In this document: in pieces, positions 1 to 6,819 of the stretch | Position numbering within the stretch: the first letter of the stretch is position 1 | How the letters are laid out: every line of letters begins with the position of its first letter | Source: Bacteroidota bacterium | Lineage (GTDB): Bacteria; Bacteroidota; Ignavibacteria; Ignavibacteriales; Melioribacteraceae | Direction of reading: 5' to 3' | Assembly: GCA_021820065.1 (NCBI GenBank) | Contig: JAKAEE010000023.1 | Coordinates: forward strand, 2,770 to 45,278 | Length of the DNA stretch: 42,509 nucleotides | Notes under the pieces: generated by a model | The model's database searches: none | Seen by the model: the letters and a program-made list of their open reading frames with translations, nothing else | What the model was told of the DNA's origin: nothing | Position numbers and translations under genes: made by a program

Positions 1-206
1 CGGTTAATCCGGCATTTGCCGGACTCTACCATTGAGCTACCGCGGAATTCAATCTTTTTTTTCCGGTTTAGCAACTCTGCGGTTAATCCGGCATTTGCCG
101 GACTCTACCATTGAGCTACCGCGGAATTCAATCTTTTTTTTCCGGTTTAGCAACTCTGCGGTTAATCCGGCATTTGCCGGACTCTACCATTGAGCTACCG
201 CGGAAT
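1..206 (-). repeat. 79-bp tandem repeat containing a truncated tRNA-like sequence (2.6 copies)
   Basis: Three copies start at 1, 80 and 159 and are identical over their shared length; the third ends at 206. Read on the minus strand each copy begins TCCGCGG-TA-GCTC-AATGGTA-GAG, the acceptor strand and D arm of a bacterial tRNA (the 5' half looks most like tRNA-Asn, from memory). It continues with a perfect hairpin TCCGGC-AAAT-GCCGGA instead of a 7-nt anticodon loop, then ATTAACCGC. No T arm (GTTCRA) and no CCGCGGA acceptor 3' strand follow; an A8 run and spacer precede the next copy. GCGGT at the 5' side can pair with ACCGC after the hairpin, giving a T-armless shape. It may be a decayed tRNA, a tRNA-derived repeat, or an assembly artefact at a contig end. 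Confidence 0.75.
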
Positions 207-220
207 AAATTTGCGGCGTA

Positions 221-249
221 AAAATAGACTTTCAACCAACTTTTGTCAA
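221..249 (-). promoter_or_regulatory. sigma70-type promoter reading into the tRNA-like repeat
   Basis: On the minus strand a perfect -35 TTGACA (249-244) is followed after exactly 17 nt by TATTTT (226-221). The tRNA-like 5' end lies about 15 nt further downstream. This is what a stable-RNA promoter should look like and argues that the first tRNA-like copy is, or was, transcribed. Confidence 0.6.
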
Positions 250-452
250 GGGTGGCGAATGAATAATTTCTACTGGTTCATTATTTTCAGTATAACATAG
301 CCGGTCGTCCAATTCAGATCACGTTATTTGAACAAGAATACAAATTAATCAATATCATTACTTTTAATTAAATTTCCTTTCAACTAATAACACAATAGAT
401 AATTTTTTAACCGTGACATAAATTTCGGTAAGTATTATTAAATCTATCAAGG
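250..452. other. AT-rich intergenic region upstream of the mutase gene
   Basis: No open reading frame of note and no convincing RNA gene is visible here. The region separates the minus-strand tRNA-like repeat from the plus-strand mutase gene and presumably carries the mutase promoter, which I could not place confidently. Confidence 0.5.
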
Positions 453-458
453 GTGAAC

Positions 459-2141
459 ATGCAAAAGTCGGATGAACTGAAATCTAAAGTTCAAGATGCA
501 TTTAGCGATTGGGAAAGGAACGTTTATCAAAAATCAATTTCAAAATTCCCCGAGCGACAAGAATCATTCACCACTCAATCATTCACTAAAGTTGAACCGC
601 TTTACACTCCAGTTGATTCTGATCCGAGTGAATACAATGAGAAGTTAGGTTACCCCGGAAGTTATCCGTTTACACGCGGCGTGCAGCCATCAATGTATCG
701 CGGAAAACTTTGGACGATGCGTCAATACGCCGGATTCGGAACTGCAAAAGAATCGAACGAACGATACCGTTACTTGTTATCGCAAGGACAAATGGGTTTG
801 TCGGTTGCGTTCGACCTCCCGACACAAATCGGTTACGACAGCGATCATCCTATGGCACTTGGTGAAGTTGGAAAAGTGGGGGTTGCAATCGACACGCTTG
901 CCGATATGGAAATTCTGTTTGATAAAATTCCGCTCGATAAAGTTTCCACTTCAATGACAATCAACGCACCCGCATCTGTTCTATTGGCGCTTTACATTGC
1001 CGTCGCAGAGAAACAAGGAATTGGCAAAGATAAAATCAGCGGTACGATTCAGAATGATATTTTAAAAGAATATGTAGCGCGCGGAACATACATTTATCCG
1101 CCGAAAGCTTCGATGCGGTTAATCACCAACATTTTTGAATACTGCGCAAAAGAAATCCCGAAATGGAATACAATTTCAATTTCGGGTTATCATATTCGCG
1201 AAGCCGGTTCAACCGCAGCGCAGGAAGTCGGATTTACACTTGCAGACGGAATCGCATACGTCGGCACTGCAATCAAAGCCGGGTTGGATGTGGACGAGTT
1301 TGCGGGACAGCTTTCATTCTTCTTCAACTCGCACAATGATCTTTTGGAAGAAGTCGCAAAGTTTCGCGCTGCTCGCCGTCTCTGGGCAAAGATCATGAAA
1401 GAACGTTTTGGCGCCAAGAAAGAAAAATCTCAGATGCTGCGCTTTCACACTCAAACGGCCGGATCATCTCTTACTGCTCAACAAATCGATAACAATATTG
1501 TAAGAGTAGCTGTTCAAACTCTTGCGGCGGTGCTTGGTGGAACGCAAAGCTTACACACAAACTCGCGCGATGAAGCGCTCGCGCTTCCTACTGAAGATTC
1601 CGTAAAGATCGCGCTTCGCACTCAGCAGATTGTCGCCTACGAAAGCGGCGTTACAAATACAATCGATCCACTCGCCGGCTCTTATTATGTTGAATCGTTA
1701 ACGAATCAAATTGAAAAAGAAGCCGAAGAATACATCAATCGAGTGGATTCGATGGGTGGAATGATAAGTGCAATCGAGGCCGGGTACATTCAATCAGAAA
1801 TTCAAAAATCGGCGTATAGATTCCAACAGGAAATTGAACGCGGTGAAAGAATTATCATAGGCGTAAATAAATTCCAAGAAAAAGATGAACAGAAAAATGA
1901 ATTGCTGAAAATTGATGAGAAGGTTCAGCGTGATCAGATAGCATTTTTAAAGAAAATCCGCGCAGAACGAAATAACGACGACGTAAAACTAAAACTATCT
2001 GCGTTAAAAAAAGCTGCCGAAGGAAATGAAAATCTTATTCCTTTTATTCTTGAGGCGGTTAGGACTTATGCAAGCATTGGAGAAATTTCCAACACACTAC
2101 GAGATGTTTTCGGCGAGTACAAAGAGCAAGTTACAATCTAA
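459..2141 (+). CDS. Methylmalonyl-CoA mutase, large (alpha, N-terminal) subunit
   Basis: Adenosylcobalamin-dependent acyl-CoA mutase interconverting (R)-methylmalonyl-CoA and succinyl-CoA in propionate metabolism (cytosolic). The protein has the substrate-binding TIM barrel only: [19 protein letters not shown] near the N terminus, [36 protein letters not shown], and [18 protein letters not shown] near residue 400. At about 560 aa it stops before the B12-binding domain, so the cobalamin-binding chain must be a separate gene, which is not in this window. A GTG at 453 in the same frame would add two residues, but AAGGG at 449-453 sits 5 nt before the ATG at 459 and makes that ATG the better start. 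The epimerase gene follows after 36 nt, so the two are probably co-transcribed. Other acyl-CoA mutases (for example isobutyryl- or ethylmalonyl-CoA mutase) share this architecture. Confidence 0.93.
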   Translation: MQKSDELKSKVQDAFSDWERNVYQKSISKFPERQESFTTQSFTKVEPLYTPVDSDPSEYNEKLGYPGSYPFTRGVQPSMYRGKLWTMRQYAGFGTAKESNERYRYLLSQGQMGLSVAFDLPTQIGYDSDHPMALGEVGKVGVAIDTLADMEILFDKIPLDKVSTSMTINAPASVLLALYIAVAEKQGIGKDKISGTIQNDILKEYVARGTYIYPPKASMRLITNIFEYCAKEIPKWNTISISGYHIREAGSTAAQEVGFTLADGIAYVGTAIKAGLDVDEFAGQLSFFFNSHNDLLEEVAKFRAARRLWAKIMKERFGAKKEKSQMLRFHTQTAGSSLTAQQIDNNIVRVAVQTLAAVLGGTQSLHTNSRDEALALPTEDSVKIALRTQQIVAYESGVTNTIDPLAGSYYVESLTNQIEKEAEEYINRVDSMGGMISAIEAGYIQSEIQKSAYRFQQEIERGERIIIGVNKFQEKDEQKNELLKIDEKVQRDQIAFLKKIRAERNNDDVKLKLSALKKAAEGNENLIPFILEAVRTYASIGEISNTLRDVFGEYKEQVTI

Positions 2142-2145
2142 AAAC

Positions 2146-2166
2146 AAATTGAGAATTGAGAATGTA
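2146..2166 (+). repeat. Short heptanucleotide array (AAATTGA GAATTGA GAATGTA)
   Basis: Three consecutive 7-bp units lie between the mutase stop and the epimerase ribosome-binding site (AGAGGAAAGG just before 2178). It belongs to a class of degenerate 7-bp arrays seen at several other positions in this window. Confidence 0.5.
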
Positions 2167-2177
2167 AGAGGAAAGGT

Positions 2178-2588
2178 ATGAACTTAACAAAAATAGAGCA
2201 CATTGGAATTGCAGTTAAAAATCTTGAAGAGTCCATCAAGCATTACGAAAACATTTTCGGATTGAAGTGTTATGCAATTGAGGAAGTCAAAGATCAAAAA
2301 GTTAGAACCGCATTTTTCATGATAGGACAGACTAAAATTGAGTTGCTGGAATCAACCGAACCGGACGGACCGATTGCAAGATTTATCGAAAACAAAGGGG
2401 AAGGAATTCATCACATTGCATTTGCAACAGACAATTTGAACGACGCACTAAAAGAAGCAGCAGAAAAAAACATTCAGCTAATTCATAAAGAACCGCGTTT
2501 CGGCGCAGAAGATTTTAAGATCGCATTCCTTCATCCAAAATCAAACAACGGAATTTTGATTGAACTCTGTGAAAAGAAAAAGTCTTAA
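2178..2588 (+). CDS. mce: Methylmalonyl-CoA epimerase
   Basis: A 136-residue vicinal-oxygen-chelate fold protein that racemises (S)- and (R)-methylmalonyl-CoA, supplying the mutase encoded just upstream. Two beta-alpha-beta-beta-beta modules are visible. The expected metal ligands are His8 (KIEHIGIAV), Glu55 (KIELLE), His79 (GIHHIAF) and Glu129 (LIELCE). Length is typical of the family. AGAGGAAAGGT precedes the ATG. Together with the mutase it forms the end of the propionyl-CoA to succinyl-CoA route; propionyl-CoA carboxylase is not in the window. Its stop codon overlaps a small hairpin shared with the convergent symporter gene. Confidence 0.92.
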   Translation: MNLTKIEHIGIAVKNLEESIKHYENIFGLKCYAIEEVKDQKVRTAFFMIGQTKIELLESTEPDGPIARFIENKGEGIHHIAFATDNLNDALKEAAEKNIQLIHKEPRFGAEDFKIAFLHPKSNNGILIELCEKKKS

Positions 2589-2605
2589 GTAGAACTTTTT
2601 CTACT
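2588..2605. terminator. Small hairpin between convergent genes
   Basis: AGTAGAA (2588-2594) pairs with TTCTACT (2599-2605) around a CTTT loop. The hairpin includes bases of both flanking stop codons. The 7-bp AT-rich stem is weak, so a role as bidirectional terminator is only plausible. Confidence 0.35.
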
Positions 2606-3869
2606 GCTTTAGCTCATATCCTTCAGAACGGGAAATGTAAGCGGCACACGTTATATCCCCCGTAACATTCAAAACTGTTCTGCACATATCAAGAAGGCGA
2701 TCGGCGCCGAGAATAATTGCGATGCCTTCAGGGGGAATGTTAACCATTGCCAGAACAATCACTAAAAGCGGAATCGATCCAGACGGCACTCCGGCAGAAC
2801 CAACTGCAGTTAGTACGCTCATAATTATCACAATAATCTGAACACCAAATGACAACTGAATGCCGAAAACTTGAGCAAGGAAAAGAACCGTTACGCCTTC
2901 AAATAATGCTGTACCGTTCATATTCATAGTTGCGCCCAATGGTAAAACAAAACCGGTTATGTGCGAAGGAATACCAAGATTAGTTTGTGAAACGGAAATT
3001 GTCGTCGGTAAAGTTGCATTACTTGAACTGGTTGAAAATGCGGTCAGCATAACCGTTTCTACCTTGCGGAAGAATTTCATCGGATTATAGCGCGCAAATA
3101 TTTTTATAAGGATTGAAAAAACTCCGAACTGATGAATCGCTAATCCCACTAAAACGGTAATGATGTACATGCTTAACGCGACCAGAAGATGAAAACCAAA
3201 TCTAGAAGTCACACTGAAGATTAAAGCCGCAACACCGAACGGAGCCAGCTTCATAGCAAGATTGATAACAACTACAGTAACATCGTTGATACCTTCCAGT
3301 AACCGAATTATTGGTTCAGCTTTATTCTTGTCTATCAACGTTAGCGCGATGCCAACAATTAATGAGATGAATATTAATGCAAGCATATCGGGATTTGGTT
3401 TAGCTACTGCCGAAAAAGGATTGCGCGGAACTATGTTTACCAAAGTTTGAATTCCAAATTCCGTTTTCTCGGTTGCTTCTTTTATTTCAGTTGCTTGCCC
3501 TCTGTATGAAGTTAACAATTGAGTCTTAGTTTCAGCGGGCAAATAATCGCCCGGACGAATAACATTCACAAGCACCAAACCTATAGTAACAGCAAGAGTA
3601 GTGACAAGAATAAAGTAGCTGATGGTTTTGAATCCAATGCGGCCGAGTTTTTTCAAATCACCAATCTGGGCTACACCTAAAGATAGACTTGCAAACACCA
3701 GCGGGATAACCATCATAATAAGCAGATTCAAAAATATTTTTCCTAACGGATCGCTTATATAATTCTGAACGATTACCAGCCAGGGTGCATTTGGAAATAG
3801 AAAATTGCATGAAACGCCGGCAACGGCACCGAAAATCAGTCCTATAAAAATTTTTGAGTGTCTGCTCAT
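2601..3869 (-). CDS. Dicarboxylate/amino acid:cation symporter (DAACS family)
   Basis: Inner-membrane sodium- or proton-coupled transporter for glutamate, aspartate or C4-dicarboxylates, of the GltP/GltPh type. About eight hydrophobic helices are visible plus the family's re-entrant features: a serine-rich TAFSTSSSNATLP segment (hairpin 1), GATMNMNGTA in TM7, a GSAGVPSG hairpin 2 motif, and LGADRLLDMCRTVLNVTGD in TM8. The conserved Arg and Asp of TM8 are present. The ATG at 3869 is preceded by GAGGA at 8-nt spacing; a GTG at 3884 in frame would overlap that ribosome-binding site and is less likely. It is monocistronic, convergent with the epimerase gene and divergent from the aminopeptidase gene. 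The substrate cannot be fixed from sequence alone. Confidence 0.92.
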   Translation of the reverse strand: MSRHSKIFIGLIFGAVAGVSCNFLFPNAPWLVIVQNYISDPLGKIFLNLLIMMVIPLVFASLSLGVAQIGDLKKLGRIGFKTISYFILVTTLAVTIGLVLVNVIRPGDYLPAETKTQLLTSYRGQATEIKEATEKTEFGIQTLVNIVPRNPFSAVAKPNPDMLALIFISLIVGIALTLIDKNKAEPIIRLLEGINDVTVVVINLAMKLAPFGVAALIFSVTSRFGFHLLVALSMYIITVLVGLAIHQFGVFSILIKIFARYNPMKFFRKVETVMLTAFSTSSSNATLPTTISVSQTNLGIPSHITGFVLPLGATMNMNGTALFEGVTVLFLAQVFGIQLSFGVQIIVIIMSVLTAVGSAGVPSGSIPLLVIVLAMVNIPPEGIAIILGADRLLDMCRTVLNVTGDITCAAYISRSEGYELKQ

Positions 3870-4066
3870 ATTATTTATCCTCACTAATCTCGTATGATTT
3901 GATGAATCAGTTTAACTGCAACGGTTTTACAATCTTTGCAACAGCTTTTTATAAAAATAGAAAATATTCATCACTAATACTTATGCCATAGATATTTTAT
4001 TGCTAGAACTTTCATCGCAGACATGATAGTCCAGAAAAATATATCTTTCCCTTGAGTCTATAGTTG

Positions 4067-4080
4067 AATATTTTCCGCCC
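4067..4080 (+). promoter_or_regulatory. AATATTTTCCGCCC motif upstream of the aminopeptidase gene
   Basis: The motif lies 17 nt before the ATG at 4098. An almost identical CATATTTTTCCGCCC lies 24 nt before the GH31 start at 6820. Both precede genes for secreted hydrolases. It may be a -10/transcription-start region or a binding site; no -35 hexamer is obvious. Confidence 0.35.
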
Positions 4081-4097
4081 TAAAATAGAAGGCAAAC

Positions 4098-6101
4098 ATG
4101 AAAAAGTATTTACTCTTCGCCGCGATTCTTTTTATTGTTCATGTTGTAACGCTAGCTCAGGATGGCTCGGATTACTGTTCACAAGCCAAGATACGCGCTT
4201 ATCAGCGGTTGAATAAAGTTTCTCAGGTTCAGTATCCAGGCGACAGCAACATTGATGTTACTTACTATAAACTGGATCTCACAGTTACTGCAAATCCGAA
4301 TTACTTGTTAGGAAGGGTAACTGTCAATGCCCGAGTTGCTCAGTCACAAATCAACTCATTCTACCTGGATTTGGTAAATGCTTTAACCGTTTCATCGGTA
4401 ACTTTGAACGGAAACAATTTGAGTTTTTCTCAGCCCTCAAACAGCAATCAACTTGTAATTACGCTTAATAGAAATTATTCTTTTGGAGAATCGTTTAGCG
4501 TTGTTATCTCTTATGCAGGCGTTCCAACTTCCGGGAACGGTTTGATAAGCAGCGCTTCATTTTCTTTTTATGATCAGAATGCCGGAAAAATTGTTATCTC
4601 ATCATTAAGCGAACCGTACGGCGCACGCGATTGGTGGCCTTCGAAAGACACTCCCGCCGACAAAGTCGATTCATCGGATGTATGGATTACTGCAGACAGT
4701 TCATACACTTCCGTATCAAACGGAAAACTCGTTGATGTTGTTAACAACGGCAACGGAACAAAAACATACAAATGGCATAACAGTTATCCCATTGCCAATT
4801 ATTTGATCTCGATTGCTGTCAGCTATTATGCAATTTATCAGAGTACATTTCAGTACGCGCCGGGAAAAACTTTTCCGATAATTCATTACAGCTATCCCGA
4901 AAGATTAACTCCCGCAAGAAAAGCATTGCTCGATAAAACCAAAGACATGATGCAAATTTATTCAGATAAGTTTGGGACATATCCTTACACGAGAGAAAAA
5001 TATGCTCATGCAGAATTCGCATGGAGCGGCGGGATGGAACATCAAACGTGCACTTCGCTTGGCGGCGGCGCGATGAACAGCGAGATGGTAATTGCACACG
5101 AATTGGCTCATCAATGGTTCGGTGATAAAGTAACATGCAAGGATTGGCAGAACATCTGGCTGAATGAAGGATTTGCTTCGTACTGCGAATGCATTTACCG
5201 GGAAGCCAAATACGGCTCGGCAGATTTCAACAGTTACGTCTCAAATTTTATGACGCGAGCTAAAACAGCAACTGGAACGATCTACGTTCAAAACATTAAC
5301 GATGAAAACGAGATTTTTAATTCGGCGCGTTCATACAAAAAAGGCGCAATGGTTCTTCACATGCTGCGTGGAATTGTTGGCGACGCTAATTTTTTCGAAA
5401 TCATGAAAGAATATGCTAATGAACCGGGACTTGCATACAACGTTGCAACAACGGAAGATTTTCAGCGTATTGCCGAACGTGTAAGCGGAATGAACTTGAA
5501 TTATTTTTTCCATGAATGGATTTACGGCGAGAACTATCCTAAGTACACATTTGGATGGAACTATCAAACAAGCAACGGGAATAATTACAGTTTAGTTGTT
5601 CGTATCGCACAAAACGTTAATTCAAATCCATCTTTTTTCACTATGCCCATTCAATTGACTGTTAGAACTGAAAATGGCGTAGAAAATTTCTCAATTGTAA
5701 ATAATTTGCAGACTCAGGTATTCCAATTACCTTTAAACGGAAAGCCAATTTCAATTCAAGTTGATCCAAATAATTGGCTGCTGAAAGATATTCTGGCAAT
5801 CAATTTTGAGCCGGATCTTGTTATCACACCATATAGTTTCTACCTTTCTCAAAATTATCCGAATCCGTTCAATCCATCGACAGTGATTGGTTACCAATTG
5901 CCTGTTGCGGGAAATGTAAGTTTGAAAGTTTACGACGAATTGGGCAAGGAAGTCGCAACACTTGTAAATCAAATTCAGTCAGCAGGCATATATAATTTTC
6001 AATTCTCAATCCGCAATTTTCAATTATCCAGCGGTGTTTATTTTTATACTTTGAAATGCGGCGATTTCGTAGAGACTAAGAAAATGATGCTGCTCAAGTA
6101 G
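4098..6101 (+). CDS. Secreted M1-family zinc aminopeptidase with type IX secretion C-terminal domain
   Basis: Exported metallo-aminopeptidase. An N-terminal signal peptide (KKYLLFAAILFIVHVVTLAQ) is followed by the M1 N-terminal beta domain (roughly residues 40-240) and the catalytic domain: substrate-binding GGMEHQT (311-317), zinc site HELAH (334-338) with third ligand Glu357 in LNEGFAS, and the catalytic Tyr413 in SARSYKKG. Residues about 580-667 form a type A T9SS sorting domain: FYLSQNYPNPFNPSTVIGY, then LKVYDELGKEV and the terminal ETKKMMLLK. It is therefore expected to cross the outer membrane by the type IX system and to be anchored or released at the surface. Within this domain a 7-bp tandem repeat encodes the stretch containing NFQFSIRNFQL. 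The gene stands alone and ends before a strong bidirectional terminator. Confidence 0.93.
   Translation: MKKYLLFAAILFIVHVVTLAQDGSDYCSQAKIRAYQRLNKVSQVQYPGDSNIDVTYYKLDLTVTANPNYLLGRVTVNARVAQSQINSFYLDLVNALTVSSVTLNGNNLSFSQPSNSNQLVITLNRNYSFGESFSVVISYAGVPTSGNGLISSASFSFYDQNAGKIVISSLSEPYGARDWWPSKDTPADKVDSSDVWITADSSYTSVSNGKLVDVVNNGNGTKTYKWHNSYPIANYLISIAVSYYAIYQSTFQYAPGKTFPIIHYSYPERLTPARKALLDKTKDMMQIYSDKFGTYPYTREKYAHAEFAWSGGMEHQTCTSLGGGAMNSEMVIAHELAHQWFGDKVTCKDWQNIWLNEGFASYCECIYREAKYGSADFNSYVSNFMTRAKTATGTIYVQNINDENEIFNSARSYKKGAMVLHMLRGIVGDANFFEIMKEYANEPGLAYNVATTEDFQRIAERVSGMNLNYFFHEWIYGENYPKYTFGWNYQTSNGNNYSLVVRIAQNVNSNPSFFTMPIQLTVRTENGVENFSIVNNLQTQVFQLPLNGKPISIQVDPNNWLLKDILAINFEPDLVITPYSFYLSQNYPNPFNPSTVIGYQLPVAGNVSLKVYDELGKEVATLVNQIQSAGIYNFQFSIRNFQLSSGVYFYTLKCGDFVETKKMMLLK
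5991..6025 (+). repeat. Heptanucleotide array inside the aminopeptidase coding sequence
   Basis: Five consecutive 7-bp units: TATAATT, TTCAATT, CTCAATC, CGCAATT, TTCAATT (consensus YTCAATT). Three units equal 21 nt, so the array encodes a 7-residue protein period (NFQFSIR then NFQLSSG) without breaking the frame. The heptad word is closely related to the one at 2146-2166 read on the other strand. Confidence 0.6.
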
Positions 6102-6116
6102 CATTTCTAAAAATAA

Positions 6117-6148
6117 AAAACCGGAGAAGACAAATCCGCTCCGGTTTT
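6117..6148. terminator. Bidirectional intrinsic terminator
   Basis: AAAACCGGAG (6117-6126) pairs perfectly with CTCCGGTTTT (6139-6148) around a 12-nt loop. The A/T ends give a T-tract on both strands. It separates the convergent aminopeptidase (ending 6101) and membrane-protein (ending 6173) genes. Confidence 0.85.
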
Positions 6149-6172
6149 GTTCATAACAATATCTTACGATTT

Positions 6173-6595
6173 TTATGCTGCGGTTTTTGGTTTGTAAATC
6201 ATTGCTGCTGCAACACCAAAGATAACAGATTCGATTAAACCGTAAATGAACCACTGTACAGCAAGGCTTGCCGGCAACGGATAAACAACGTGCTGTGCTA
6301 CGGCTGCCATAAATTGTATGAAGATGCCAATATAAATTCCGTAGCGGACACCCTCCATGATCCCTTTGTTCTCATAACCTTTTACAAAAATGAATACAAA
6401 GAAAAATGAGTAAACCAAATCTGCAATCCACATCATCCACATTTTTGCATCCATCTCAGCCATCGGCCGGAAAATTTTGGAAATCTCGGGATTAGAGTAA
6501 GTAGAAGATAAAATTACCACGTTGACTAGGTAATTTGTTACCTCCAGCAGAATAAACACCACCACAAAAGCAGTTACTAACTTTTTTGTGTTCAT
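6173..6595 (-). CDS. Small integral membrane protein of unknown function (about 4 TM)
   Basis: A 140-residue protein made almost wholly of four hydrophobic segments: about residues 7-28, 55-75, 83-103 and 112-134. A soluble loop after TM1 contains Pro, Met and Glu (IFRPMAEMDAKMWM). No catalytic motif or lipobox is visible and I do not recognise the family with confidence. GAGGA sits 7 nt before the ATG at 6595. The gene is convergent with the aminopeptidase gene and divergent from GH31, and looks monocistronic, so context gives no function. Confidence 0.75.
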   Translation of the reverse strand: MNTKKLVTAFVVVFILLEVTNYLVNVVILSSTYSNPEISKIFRPMAEMDAKMWMMWIADLVYSFFFVFIFVKGYENKGIMEGVRYGIYIGIFIQFMAAVAQHVVYPLPASLAVQWFIYGLIESVIFGVAAAMIYKPKTAA

Positions 6596-6780
6596 ACAAA
6601 TCCTCTAATTTGTTATATGATTTTTTATTCAGGAGAGGAATCTTTGCCAACACTATCAGAACTTCAGCAAATAGTTTCTAATTGTCAATCAAAATAGTTG
6701 ACGGGGCTAAATTCAATTGTCGCGATTTGTTCGCAAAAAGTTATCAAAGTCAAAATAATTTTCCATTCATATATACAATT

Positions 6781-6795
6781 CATATTTTTCCGCCC
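6781..6795 (+). promoter_or_regulatory. CATATTTTTCCGCCC motif upstream of GH31
   Basis: Near-duplicate of the motif at 4067-4080, here 24 nt before the ATG at 6820. It supports the downstream start at 6820, because the longer reading frame from 6682 would place this promoter-like sequence inside the gene. Confidence 0.35.
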
Positions 6796-6819
6796 AACAT
6801 TTCAATCTTAGGAATCAAA

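Noticed and set aside
1..206. Intact tRNA-Asn genes in tandem
   Set aside because: The 5' half fits, but there is no 7-nt anticodon loop, T arm or matching 3' acceptor strand in any copy.
6682..6819. 46-residue N-terminal extension of the GH31 protein from a TTG
   Set aside because: It destroys the signal peptide, contains the promoter-like motif at 6781-6795 and lacks a ribosome-binding site; the ATG at 6820 is better.
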